A DNA stretch of 48,456 bases from assembly GCA_910589045.1 (NCBI GenBank), contig CAJUSH010000027.1, positions 1 to 48,456 of the forward strand, given 5' to 3'. Position numbers and translations under genes: made by a program. Below, piece after piece: positions 33,031-42,485 of this stretch (within the stretch, counting starts at the first letter, position 1; each line of letters opens with the position of its first letter). The notes under the pieces were generated by a model. The model was not told the DNA's origin. It made no database searches and saw only the letters and a list, made by a program, of their open reading frames with translations. The stretch comes from an uncultured Eubacterium sp. (GTDB taxonomy: Bacteria > Bacillota_A > Clostridia > Lachnospirales > Lachnospiraceae).

Positions 33031-33975
33031 ATGCTTTTAAGCTTCACCATCCCCTGTTATAAAAGTGAATATACGATAAAAGCGGTGATTGATGAGATTA
33101 TTTCCATGGTTCATGAGCTGGGAAACTGTGATTATGAAATTATTGCGGTTAATGACGCTTCGCCGGACGGAACATGGCAGGTACTGACAGCTTTGAGCCG
33201 CACAAACCCGCGAATACGAGCAGTGGATTTGGCCAAAAACGTAGGAAAGCACGCTGCTCTCATGGCCGCATTTTCTATGGTGACAGGAGATGTTGTGATT
33301 GGAGTGGATGATGATGGACAATGTCCGTTAAATGAGCTGGCCCGACTACTTGCTCCGCTAGAAGACGGCTATGACATGTCAATGGCCAGCTATCCGAAGA
33401 AAAAACAGAGTATTTTCAAAAACTTTGGAAGCAGAATAAATGATTATATGGTCCGCTTTTTAATCGGGAAGCCGAAGGGAATGACTTTTTCGAATTTTAT
33501 TGCACGTAAGCGCTTTGTCTGTGAAGAAATCATTAAATATGAAAATCCATATCCATATCTGGAAGGACTGACGCTTCGGACGACACAAAAGATTGCAATG
33601 GTTCCAATGGAGGAGCGGAAACGGGAAGTGGGAAACTCCGGTTATACCTTTAAGAAATCTTTGACCTTGTGGCTGAACGGATGTACGGCATTTTCAGTCA
33701 AGCCTCTGCGCCTGGCAACGGTTCTTGGCCTGACCTTTTCTGTCATCGGATTTGGAACAGGCACGTTTATGGTCATCCGAAAACTCGTAGGGCTGAATAT
33801 TCAGGCAGGCTACACTTCTATCGTGGCGTTAATGCTCCTGATTGGCGGAATTATTATGGTTCTTTTGGGTGTGATCGGAGAATACCTTGGAAGAATTTAT
33901 ATATGCATAAACCGTTCTCCGCAATATGTGATTCGTGAAAAAAGGAATGTGCAGGGAGCAAAAAAGGAGCTGTAA
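33031..33975 (+). CDS. GtrB/ArnC-like polyprenyl-phosphate glycosyltransferase (GT2)
   Basis: This 314-residue paralogue of the protein at 27347 has SFTIPCYKSEYTIKAV at the start, VDDDGQCP as the metal-binding motif near residue 92, and GNSGYTFKKSLTLWLNG. Two membrane helices follow near the C-terminus (VIGFGTGTFMVIRKL, LLIGGIIMVLLGVIGEYL). It would load a sugar onto undecaprenyl phosphate for the plus-strand system. AGGAG lies upstream of the ATG and the next gene follows without a gap. The sugar cannot be told from sequence. Confidence 0.87.
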   Translation: MLLSFTIPCYKSEYTIKAVIDEIISMVHELGNCDYEIIAVNDASPDGTWQVLTALSRTNPRIRAVDLAKNVGKHAALMAAFSMVTGDVVIGVDDDGQCPLNELARLLAPLEDGYDMSMASYPKKKQSIFKNFGSRINDYMVRFLIGKPKGMTFSNFIARKRFVCEEIIKYENPYPYLEGLTLRTTQKIAMVPMEERKREVGNSGYTFKKSLTLWLNGCTAFSVKPLRLATVLGLTFSVIGFGTGTFMVIRKLVGLNIQAGYTSIVALMLLIGGIIMVLLGVIGEYLGRIYICINRSPQYVIREKRNVQGAKKEL

Positions 33976-35268
33976 ATGAATAAAATCGAATTACAGAACA
34001 AATTCTTTAACCTTTACTGTCTGGAAGGCCTGCTGCGTCTGATATGGAATCATTCAAAATCCGCCAAATGGCAGAGAAATTTACAAAATCAATTACTGCA
34101 GCGGTTAATGTATCGAGCATATGAGGTGCCCTTTTACAAGAAAAGATTCGATCAGGCCGGGATAGGGCCGGACGCTGTCAAGACAAAAAAGGATCTTGCA
34201 AAGCTGCCGGTCCTGACAAAAGCGGACTATCGGGATTGGATGCTTCAGGAGGACAAAAGACCCTCCGCTAAATATTTTAAGCGTTCAAAGACGAGCGGTT
34301 CCACCGGGATTCCAATTACCAATATTTATCCTCCAAGAGAGTATGCCATGCAGTACGCCATTCATTTATTCGGCTGGCTGAGAGGAGGATACAATCCGTT
34401 TTTTGGAAAAACATTAACCCAGGAGGCTGCGGATGAATCCGTCGGCTCCCATATGTTTGTCCAAAAATTTGGTATTCTTCGGCGCGAATGCTTTCAGACA
34501 GGCTGGGAGAGAGAAAGGATTATCCGTAAAATCAGGGATTACAAACCGGACTTGATCGAAGCAAATGCTGCTGAACTGATGTATATCGCGCAATACAGTC
34601 TCGAACATAGTCTGGGCTTTCCAAAGCCCCGGTACTACACACCCAATGGCGAAAATATTGACCATATCAGCCTGCGGGCCATGAGAAAAGTATACGGTGA
34701 CGGCTTGTTCAGCTTTTATGGCTGCAGTGAGATGGCAACGGCAGCGATCCGTTATCCGGGGATGGAATTTTTTCAGGTGCTTGAGGACATTACAGCAGTC
34801 AATATTCTGGATCACGGAGAAATAAAAGAAGAAGGAGAAGGCAGCCTGTTGCTAACATCTCTTTATCGGATGCAATATCCGATTATCAATTATGAGGTGG
34901 GCGACTTAGGCGTTCTAAAAGTGCATAACGAAAGAGACTACATTGAAAAAATTATTAGCCGTAAAAATGACATGTTTGTCTGGAAAAGCGGAAAGAAAAC
35001 GACCTGGAGACGCTTGTACGTTATTACGGAAAATCTGGAAGACATTTATCAGATACGTTTTATTCAGGAATCATATGAAAAGGTTACGATACAGGCTGTA
35101 AAGGATATCCACTCAAAGAAGTCAGACAGAGAGCTGGAGCAACAGCTTGCTGTGCTCTTTAAAGATGTTTTCGACGACGGGGTTGCAATGAATTTCCAGT
35201 GGATGAGCGTCATACCTCCGGATCCCAATGGAAAGATAAGAAATATGATTTGTATGATTCCCACATAA
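33976..35268 (+). CDS. CapK/PaaK-like AMP-forming ligase
   Basis: This 430-residue adenylate-forming enzyme is of the phenylacetate-CoA ligase/CapK type. KTSGSTGIPIT (near residues 110-120) is the phosphate-binding loop, and FYGCSEMA matches the second core motif. Capsule loci often carry such proteins, with unproven roles in activating a carboxylate. It starts at the base after the GT2 stop. An amino-acid permease gene follows and ATP-grasp genes are in the same operon, so acid activation for a glycan substituent is plausible. Confidence 0.78.
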   Translation: MNKIELQNKFFNLYCLEGLLRLIWNHSKSAKWQRNLQNQLLQRLMYRAYEVPFYKKRFDQAGIGPDAVKTKKDLAKLPVLTKADYRDWMLQEDKRPSAKYFKRSKTSGSTGIPITNIYPPREYAMQYAIHLFGWLRGGYNPFFGKTLTQEAADESVGSHMFVQKFGILRRECFQTGWERERIIRKIRDYKPDLIEANAAELMYIAQYSLEHSLGFPKPRYYTPNGENIDHISLRAMRKVYGDGLFSFYGCSEMATAAIRYPGMEFFQVLEDITAVNILDHGEIKEEGEGSLLLTSLYRMQYPIINYEVGDLGVLKVHNERDYIEKIISRKNDMFVWKSGKKTTWRRLYVITENLEDIYQIRFIQESYEKVTIQAVKDIHSKKSDRELEQQLAVLFKDVFDDGVAMNFQWMSVIPPDPNGKIRNMICMIPT

Positions 35269-35315
35269 TTCTGATTGGATAAAGCGGTTGCACAATAAGC
35301 ATAGTGAGGAATGAA

Positions 35316-36659
35316 ATGATGTCTGAGCTTAAGAAAGAGCTGCGGCAGATTGATGTGTGGGGACTTGCCTTTGGAGCCATTATCGGTACAGGCTGTTTTT
35401 TTCTTCCTGGAACCAAATTTTTGCCCCTGTCAGGTCCGCTTGGAATGGTAATAGGAATATTGATAGGTACCGTCATGATCCTGATTATCGGAATCAATTA
35501 TTCCTATTTAATTCAGCAGTTCCCACAGGCGGGCGGCGAGTATATATTTGTCAGAAAAAATTTAGGGAAATCCCATTCGTTCCTTTGCGGATGGTTTCTG
35601 CTGCTTGCTTACATTTTATTAGTACCGCTGAATAGCACATCTGTTTCTATGATTTTAAGGTATTTGACACCGGGATTATTAGAAAAAGGAAAGATTTACA
35701 ATGTGGCAGGATGGGATGTTTATCCAGCCGAAATTTTGGTTACGAGCCTGATTATCGTGATTTTGACATGGATTAACGTAGTGGGTGTAAAATTCGCGGG
35801 TTATATTCAGACAGTCCTGGCTCTCATATTGGCAGTCTGCGTTTTTGTGGGAGCCGTTGCCGCGGCCATTTCGGGTGTCACGATCAGCAATCTGCAGCCT
35901 GCATTTGCAGGTGAAAATAAAATAGAATGTGTGCTGGCAACATTAGCAATATCACCATTTTTGTTTATCGGGTTTGACTGCATTCCACAGGCATCGGAAG
36001 AATATAAATTTCCCCATAGCAAAACCTTGAAAATCATGTTTTTAGCTATCATCTTCGCAGCATTGACTTATATCACGGTTGCGCTACTGACAGGTGTAGT
36101 CATGCCGTGGAGAGAAATGCTCAATCAGAACCATTCCTGGGTAACCGGTGCCGCGATCGAGTACAAATTCGGAAAACCAGGTATTCTCCTTTTGGGAACA
36201 GCGATGATATGTTCGTCCCTGGCAGGAATAAATGCTTTTCTTTTATCATCAGCCAGACTGCTGTATGCCATGGCCGGTGATAAGGTCATTCCTCCTGTTT
36301 TGGGTAAGGTGGATTCCAAACGGCATATTCCGGTAAACGCGATTGTCTCTGTTGCGGTTATATCACTGATTGCACCGTGGTTTGGCCGCGAGGTTTTAAA
36401 CTGGATTGTAGAGATGTCCTCCGTAGGAGGAGCACTGGTATACGGATATAGCTCTTTCATTACATTTATCATTGCAAAACAAAAGAAAAGCAAAAAGTAT
36501 GGTCTGTGCGGCATCGCGGGAACCATTTTTTCTGTCTGCTTTTTGGTGCTGCTGCTCTTTCCAGGCCTGTCAAGCTCACTGAGCAGAGAAGCTTTGATTG
36601 CACTGGTTATTTGGAGCCTGCTGGGTATCCTTATATGGTTTTGGGTAAAAGGCACTTGA
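35316..36659 (+). CDS. APC-family amino-acid permease
   Basis: This protein of about 447 residues has about 12 membrane helices and the APC signature in helix 1 (FGAIIGTGCFFLPG). Such permeases import amino acids or related amines. The frame extends to GTG 35304, but GTGAGGA there reads as the ribosome binding site for ATG 35316 (or ATG 35319). A permease inside a glycan operon is unusual; it might supply an amino acid for the neighbouring ATP-grasp enzymes, although this is only positional evidence. Confidence 0.85.
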   Translation: MMSELKKELRQIDVWGLAFGAIIGTGCFFLPGTKFLPLSGPLGMVIGILIGTVMILIIGINYSYLIQQFPQAGGEYIFVRKNLGKSHSFLCGWFLLLAYILLVPLNSTSVSMILRYLTPGLLEKGKIYNVAGWDVYPAEILVTSLIIVILTWINVVGVKFAGYIQTVLALILAVCVFVGAVAAAISGVTISNLQPAFAGENKIECVLATLAISPFLFIGFDCIPQASEEYKFPHSKTLKIMFLAIIFAALTYITVALLTGVVMPWREMLNQNHSWVTGAAIEYKFGKPGILLLGTAMICSSLAGINAFLLSSARLLYAMAGDKVIPPVLGKVDSKRHIPVNAIVSVAVISLIAPWFGREVLNWIVEMSSVGGALVYGYSSFITFIIAKQKKSKKYGLCGIAGTIFSVCFLVLLLFPGLSSSLSREALIALVIWSLLGILIWFWVKGT

Positions 36660-36719
36660 AAGGCATGGAGCCACAGATAAAGAAAGGACTGTTCGTGAAA
36701 GGATCATGCTATCAGGGTT

Positions 36720-38165
36720 ATGAGTAATAAAAAAAGTACAGAGGTAGACAGGAAAGCGTTAAAAACAGGTGTGTGGTATTTTGTTTCGGAAATATTGGTA
36801 CGGGGAATTTCATTTTTATGTACAACTGTTTTTACCAGGCTTCTCTCAAAGTCCGTGTACGGAGATGTCAAAACGTATGAGTCCTGGCTGTATTTGTTAA
36901 ATCCTATTTTATCGCTTGGCATTTATAACAGCATAGAAAGAGCCAGATTTGATTTCAGGGAGCGATTCGACGCATATATCTCTTCCGGTATTTTTATGGT
37001 TCTTTTACTCAATGTATTGCTCGGTTTGGCATGCTTTCCCTTCGGAAATCAGCTTGCATACTTTTTAGACTGTCCGAAGGAACTGGTTGCGTTCATTTTC
37101 TTATACACGGTGTTCTATACATCAATTTTGTGTGTACAGAAGCGGGAACGGCAGATGTTTCAATGTAAAAACAGCGTGTTGCTGTCTGTCCTCTCAGCTG
37201 TATTGCCAATGCTCACTTCCGTAATCTGTGTTATGCGATACAAAAAATTTCTAAATGATGAGCAGCTTGTCAGCCTGCGTATTCTCAGCTTTTATGTTCC
37301 GGTTGTTTTCGTAGGAATGGCTGTAACGATTTTGGCTTTTGCAAGAGGAAAAAAACTGATTGACCGCTCCTTCTGGTTATACGGATTAAAATTTTCTTCC
37401 CCGTTCATCCTGTACTCCATTTCCATGCAGGTGTTAAACCAGTCAGATAAAATTATGATTAAAAAGCTGTGCGGTTCCGATGATGCAGGAATTTACGCAG
37501 TGGCAACTACAGTGGTCTATATTATGGATGTTATCAACAACGCGGTGCAGGGCGCATGGATGCCGTGGATGTTTGAAAAGCTGCATTTAAAAGAAAAACG
37601 TCAGGTACAAGCGGTCTGGAACATGCTGCTGTTTGGCATGGGTTCCATTACATGGCTCATTGTTATGGCGGCTCCGGAACTGATCTTTTTTCTGGGAGGC
37701 AGCAATTATGGTGCCGCAGTATGGCTGATTGCGCCGATGGTAACAGGCTCTTTGATTCATTTTATAACCGTAGGCTATACGAATGTGGAGAAGTTTTATA
37801 AAAAAACCGGGTGTGCAGCTGCCGCAAGCCTTTGTTCCATGGCAGTTAATTTGCTGCTAAATTACGTTTTTATTGCCCGCTTTGGTTATCGCGCGGCAGC
37901 ATATACAACGGCCTCCTCCTATTTTGCTGCAGTGGTTCTGCATAGCTTATTTATGAAAAAATGCAATATGGAAGATGTTTTACCTGTCCGCCCGACCATC
38001 TTTGCTATTTTGTTTTTTGCATGTATAAATTTTTGCATGATGTCTGTCTACCAAATGCCGTTCTATGTTAGATGGTTCGCAATATTTACTGTCTTAACAG
38101 GGATGTTTGTCAAAAATCGAAAAAATCTGACAGCAATCATAAGCAGGAAGAGGGAACGCGAATGA
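36720..38165 (+). CDS. Wzx-like polysaccharide/lipid-linked sugar flippase
   Basis: This 481-residue polytopic protein has the Wzx pattern (TTVFTRLLSKSVYGDVKTYESW near the N-terminus, LNQSDKIMIKKLCG in the middle) and about 12-14 membrane segments. It is only distantly related to the flippase at 14706, which implies two separate substrates. Its stop overlaps the next start in an ATGA arrangement, so the downstream GT-C-like protein is probably translationally coupled to it. Confidence 0.85.
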   Translation: MSNKKSTEVDRKALKTGVWYFVSEILVRGISFLCTTVFTRLLSKSVYGDVKTYESWLYLLNPILSLGIYNSIERARFDFRERFDAYISSGIFMVLLLNVLLGLACFPFGNQLAYFLDCPKELVAFIFLYTVFYTSILCVQKRERQMFQCKNSVLLSVLSAVLPMLTSVICVMRYKKFLNDEQLVSLRILSFYVPVVFVGMAVTILAFARGKKLIDRSFWLYGLKFSSPFILYSISMQVLNQSDKIMIKKLCGSDDAGIYAVATTVVYIMDVINNAVQGAWMPWMFEKLHLKEKRQVQAVWNMLLFGMGSITWLIVMAAPELIFFLGGSNYGAAVWLIAPMVTGSLIHFITVGYTNVEKFYKKTGCAAAASLCSMAVNLLLNYVFIARFGYRAAAYTTASSYFAAVVLHSLFMKKCNMEDVLPVRPTIFAILFFACINFCMMSVYQMPFYVRWFAIFTVLTGMFVKNRKNLTAIISRKRERE

Positions 38166-39958
38166 ATTGGAACGCAAATTGTAAAAAAACAGGTGTTTTT
38201 TTCCGGAAACATATAGACATTTTGATATGCACGATAATCGTTGCGGTTATATTTTTTCTGACAGCAGCGGTATTTGAAATTCTTTTAATTTCACCGGATG
38301 ATGCCGCATATCAAAATATCATGTCCGGAACTACCATGGGTGTACCTGATGCACACTGCTATTTTCTTCGATATCCCTTAGCAGCATTTTTGACATTTTT
38401 ATATAAGCTTGATAATCGTGTCGCATGGTATCAGCTGTTTTTACTTAGTTCGCTTGCCTGGTGCTTTTTCCTTATTTTTTCACGGGCATGTATGCTTTGT
38501 CATATCAGAAAAATCTTATATTATATTACGTCTGTTTTTGCTGTGCTTCTACTGTTTATGACGCATTTAATCCATGTTGAATGGACGATTACCTCAGGCA
38601 TTTTAGGCATGACTGCGATTTTCCGCTATATGACAATGCCGTCAGAAATGCCCAGGCGTTCAAAAATCCGAGAATATGGGAGCTGCATCTTCCTTTTATT
38701 ATTCAGCTTCTGCATTCGTCATACGGTTGCTTTTATGCTTTTTCCTCTGATGGGGATCTGCTGGCTTCGAAAAGTACAGAAGCTTCGTATGTCCATGGCA
38801 GTTGATGCACCACCGGAAAGATGTACACAGATCCGAGATCAGGTGATGTTTCTTATTTTATGTCTTCTGACAACAGGAACAGTAATGCTTATACATACCC
38901 ATGCATATGCAAGTGAGGAGTGGCAGGCATATAAAGAATATACGAAGGACCGCTCGGTGTTGTTTGATTATTATGGTTATCCTGATTTTGATACTTATGC
39001 GGATGTATATGAGAAAGCAGGAATTACAAGAGAGGCCTGTGACTTAATGCGGGCCGACTATAATTATGTAATACCCTGCGACAATTTTAAAAGCATCAAT
39101 TTGAAAACAATTGCAAATCTGTCCGGAGAAATATATCGAAAGGACTTTATAAAAAATATGATGAAACTATTACAGGAGACACTCTTCGATCTCAAATATC
39201 TTGTCTTAAATTCGCTGATCCTGCTGCTGTTCTTTTGTAATTGTTCGGTTTGCAGTAAACGGGAAAAAATTTTTTTCATCGGTGCGGTTATACTCTGGGC
39301 AGTTGTGCTGGTAGGCTATCTGGCATATAAAGGCAGGCTTCCCGAACGTGTTATAAAATGTATCTACTATGGTATTTTAGGCGTACTTTCCGGAAATCTG
39401 TTTGATTCTATTGGCCTTTCCGCGAAGGAACATTCTGCCGTGGCACGTATTTTGAATATTATGTGCTGCATTTTTCTCATCAGCATGATTGGAGTTGAAT
39501 TTCCTGCATTGTACAGGGAGAATTGCGAAAATGCAGCGTTGGCAAGAAGCAAAATACAACTGCTTCAATATTGTAAAGAACATCCGCAAAACGAATATTT
39601 CCGGGATTTTGGATCATTTTCGCAGAGAGGCGAACTGGTTATGCGCCGGGGCTATGATGCGGCTAATTGTCTGGGAATCGGAGGATGGACATATAATAGC
39701 CCGATTTTTCAAAAATCATTGGAATCTCGGGGAATTGAAGATATTTACGCTGCCATTCATGAAAATCAAAATATCTATTATCTTGTCAGTCAGGAGCGGG
39801 CTGATAAAGTAATAAAGCGGCTAAACGCATATTTTATTTCGGAAGGAAAAGCAATTCGAATGAGAATGGGGGATAAATTTCAGACCGAATCGGAAACAGT
39901 GATTGTACTGAAATTTAAAAGCCCTTTTGACATAGGAGATGTACAGCATGAAAGATAA
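38162..39958 (+). CDS. GT-C-like membrane protein, paralogue 4
   Basis: This 598-residue polytopic protein belongs to the same group: ISPDDAAYQNIMSG in the first loop, VAWYQL, then DYYGYPDFDTYADVYEKAG in the large loop. The soluble end (GIGGWTYNSPIF, GIEDIYAAI) resembles paralogue 3. The frame extends back to 38072, but ATG 38162 has GAGGG upstream and overlaps the flippase stop by four bases, so it is chosen. Sharing an operon with a flippase and a GtrB-like enzyme supports outside transfer or polymerisation of a lipid-linked sugar. Confidence 0.6.
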   Translation: MNWNANCKKTGVFFRKHIDILICTIIVAVIFFLTAAVFEILLISPDDAAYQNIMSGTTMGVPDAHCYFLRYPLAAFLTFLYKLDNRVAWYQLFLLSSLAWCFFLIFSRACMLCHIRKILYYITSVFAVLLLFMTHLIHVEWTITSGILGMTAIFRYMTMPSEMPRRSKIREYGSCIFLLLFSFCIRHTVAFMLFPLMGICWLRKVQKLRMSMAVDAPPERCTQIRDQVMFLILCLLTTGTVMLIHTHAYASEEWQAYKEYTKDRSVLFDYYGYPDFDTYADVYEKAGITREACDLMRADYNYVIPCDNFKSINLKTIANLSGEIYRKDFIKNMMKLLQETLFDLKYLVLNSLILLLFFCNCSVCSKREKIFFIGAVILWAVVLVGYLAYKGRLPERVIKCIYYGILGVLSGNLFDSIGLSAKEHSAVARILNIMCCIFLISMIGVEFPALYRENCENAALARSKIQLLQYCKEHPQNEYFRDFGSFSQRGELVMRRGYDAANCLGIGGWTYNSPIFQKSLESRGIEDIYAAIHENQNIYYLVSQERADKVIKRLNAYFISEGKAIRMRMGDKFQTESETVIVLKFKSPFDIGDVQHER

Positions 39959-41096
39959 AATTGTAATTATTGGGGCAGGCTGCTTCCAAAATCCTCTGAT
40001 TTTGAAAGCAAAGGAAATGGGCTTTGAAACACATGTATTTGCATGGCCTGAGGGGGCCGTCGGTAAAAAAAACGCAGATTTTTTTTATCCGATCAGCATT
40101 ACGGAAAAGACGCTTATTTTGGAAAAGTGTAAAAAAATAGCTCCAAAAGCAGTTGTCACTATAGCCTCCGATTTGGCTGCAATTACGGTGAATTATATTG
40201 CAAATCGCCTGTTTTTACCGTGCAACAGTGAATACAGCTCCCTTGTCTCTTCAAATAAATATGAGATGAGAAAGGCGTTTGAAGCTGTCGGAATAGACAC
40301 ACCGCAATATTATTTATATTCTGACAAGAAAAACTTCCATGAAACACCCCATTTTTGTTATCCGATGATTGTAAAACCCACGGATCGTTCAGGGAGCAGG
40401 GCAATTACTAAGTTGGAAGATTCCTCCGGCTTATACGCAGCACTTGATGCTGCATTAAAAAATTCCTTTGAAAAAAAAGCAATTATAGAAGAATATATGG
40501 AAGGTGAGGAGTTTAGCTGTGAGTGCATCTCATTTGAAGGAAAGCATCATTTTCTGCAATTGACAAAAAAATTTACAACCGGCGCTCCGCATTTTATTGA
40601 AACAGGACATATCCAGCCCGCCGGACTAGACAGGGAAACAACCGAAAAAATCAAAAAAAATGTATTTAAAGCACTCGATGCTCTGGAAATTCGTTACGGT
40701 GCTTCTCATACAGAATTTAAAATTTCTAAAGATGGACGCATTCGGCTGATTGAAATCGGGGCGCGGATGGGCGGAGACTGTATCGGTTCTCATTTAGTGC
40801 AAATATCGACCGGATATGACTTTTTAAAAATGGTCATTGATGCTGCCTGCGGAAAGGAACCTGATTTTACGAAAACGCACAGTCAAAAAATCGGAGCAAT
40901 TAAGTTTATTTTGAAGGATGAGGATTTGAAATATTTAGAGAGCTTGAAGCGCAAAAAACCGGAATATATATGCGAAATCAGTAACATTGAGAATCGTCCG
41001 GAAAGCCATATCATTGACAGCTCCACGCGCAGGGGATATTATATTCTTCAATTTGAATCAGAAGAAGAGGCACACCGGCTGTTTGCATCCAAATAA
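39948..41096 (+). CDS. ATP-grasp ligase
   Basis: This 382-residue ATP-grasp protein has IVIIGAGCFQNPLILKAKEMG at the start, YPMIVKPTDRSGSRAI in the ATP lobe and RLIEIGARMGGDCIG as the metal-binding region. It closely fits the carboxylate-amine ligase layout. An ATG at 39939 overlaps the AGGAG site, whereas ATG 39948 lies nine bases after it and is preferred. It overlaps the end of the preceding gene by 11 bases and is last in the plus-strand operon, followed by a terminator hairpin. Confidence 0.8.
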   Translation: MKDKIVIIGAGCFQNPLILKAKEMGFETHVFAWPEGAVGKKNADFFYPISITEKTLILEKCKKIAPKAVVTIASDLAAITVNYIANRLFLPCNSEYSSLVSSNKYEMRKAFEAVGIDTPQYYLYSDKKNFHETPHFCYPMIVKPTDRSGSRAITKLEDSSGLYAALDAALKNSFEKKAIIEEYMEGEEFSCECISFEGKHHFLQLTKKFTTGAPHFIETGHIQPAGLDRETTEKIKKNVFKALDALEIRYGASHTEFKISKDGRIRLIEIGARMGGDCIGSHLVQISTGYDFLKMVIDAACGKEPDFTKTHSQKIGAIKFILKDEDLKYLESLKRKKPEYICEISNIENRPESHIIDSSTRRGYYILQFESEEEAHRLFASK

Positions 41097-41191
41097 TATG
41101 CTACGATAAATTTCCTGCATGATCCATAAGCAGTCCCTCACTTTCAATAATTTGCGGAATCAATACCAGAGAAAATAAATCGCTCATTCAG

Positions 41192-41225
41192 AAAAGGAAC
41201 GCAGTCAAAGCAAGGCGTTCCTTTT
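41192..41225. terminator. Bidirectional terminator between convergent operons
   Basis: AAAAGGAACGC (41192-41202) pairs with GCGTTCCTTTT (41215-41225) over 11 bp with a 12-base loop. A T-run on each strand lets it stop both the plus operon and the minus gene that ends at 41272. Confidence 0.8.
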
Positions 41226-41271
41226 ATTCGTAGGCTCCTGCTGCCAGCCTGACCCCTGCGCCCCTCAGCCG

Positions 41272-42465
41272 CTACTCAAAACAAAACATCCGGTAATTTG
41301 CCGAAGCCTCATTGTCATGCGCGCCAAGCATGAACTGCGCATAGCAGATAAGCACCGTGTCATAGCCCTTCTCTAAAATATAATCCCTCAGATGAAAGGA
41401 ATCGTCATAATTTCGCAAAATCAGAGCGTCTATTTCACGAACGCCCAGCGAGAGGAACGGCTCTGTCACCTGCTCATAGGAATCCCCCAGTAGGAGTACC
41501 TTGCCGGATGCGGCGTTATGGTTGATACAGCTTATTTGATTGTAGGAATAATGCCAGCTCTTGTTTTCGTACACGCTGTTTTCCGGATTGTAAACCTCCT
41601 CGTTGATAAAACGGTCAAACGTGCCCTCATAGGCCCCCTCGCTTCCGAAAAACGTATAGCTGGTGGTAAAATTCGGCTTGATTTCCGTGTAGTCATCCAG
41701 ACCCACGTATGCCTGACTCAGCTTTCTGCCCTGCTCGCCCAGCCAGCAGGCGTTCCACTCGGTAAAATTGTAATTTGACTCGTCGTAGACGGACGTATCC
41801 ACCGAATAGCCGCAGTACGTATTTAAGCCCTCCGCTATGATCCGAACCGCCCACAGCCCGGCTCTCGTCGTCCAGTGATGATCCGTCCTGTAAAACAAAT
41901 CCCGGACATTCAGACCCTCCTTGCGGATGTTGTCCCGCAGATCGATCGCAGGCACGCCCGCCTCCCGGATACGCATCAGGAAGCGATCCATATTGCGGTT
42001 GCTGTATGTTTCAACACCAAATTCCTCCCGGAAAAAATCGTCGTCCACATACTTTGTCGGCTCATTGACATAGAGCAGCCCAATCCCGTTTTCGTCCAGA
42101 AAATGCTTGAGGGACAAAAGCTCCTCATACTCATAATCCGTGCTTGTGCTGTCCGAAGCCGATACGATATAGTTATCATCCGTCACATATATTCCCATGC
42201 CGCTGTAAAATCCCTGCATATGGAGCCTTTTCCCCATCCAGCCGTTGAGCTCAAGCAGCATCCTCTGCTTCCACAGCCCCGAGGAAAATTCGGTTTCCAG
42301 TCTGTCCATCGTCAGCACATCCTCCGATTCCGACGCTTCCGCATCCTGTCTTAAAAGCTCCGCCAGCCTGCGGATTTCCATGTAAGAACCGCTTTTTAAA
42401 AAGACCAGACACAGCATACCGATAAAAACAACCGCGGCTATCCTTTTTGAAACACCTGCACACAT
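41272..42465 (-). CDS. DHHW/AlgX-like SGNH acyltransferase partner protein
   Basis: This protein of about 397 residues has one N-terminal membrane anchor (RIAAVVFIGMLCLVFL) and an extracellular SGNH-like domain. Motifs are RTDHHWTTRAG and LLLGDSYEQ, as in DHHW/AlgJ/AlgX proteins that work with MBOAT proteins to acylate surface polysaccharides. ATG 42465 follows GGGGAGG and overlaps the MBOAT end by only some 20 bases; a longer frame reaches 42546. Its partner gene upstream is frameshifted in this sequence, so the pair may be inactive at present. Confidence 0.8.
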   Translation of the reverse strand: MCAGVSKRIAAVVFIGMLCLVFLKSGSYMEIRRLAELLRQDAEASESEDVLTMDRLETEFSSGLWKQRMLLELNGWMGKRLHMQGFYSGMGIYVTDDNYIVSASDSTSTDYEYEELLSLKHFLDENGIGLLYVNEPTKYVDDDFFREEFGVETYSNRNMDRFLMRIREAGVPAIDLRDNIRKEGLNVRDLFYRTDHHWTTRAGLWAVRIIAEGLNTYCGYSVDTSVYDESNYNFTEWNACWLGEQGRKLSQAYVGLDDYTEIKPNFTTSYTFFGSEGAYEGTFDRFINEEVYNPENSVYENKSWHYSYNQISCINHNAASGKVLLLGDSYEQVTEPFLSLGVREIDALILRNYDDSFHLRDYILEKGYDTVLICYAQFMLGAHDNEASANYRMFCFE

Positions 42466-42485
42466 TGCCCTGCACGTCCTCCCCT

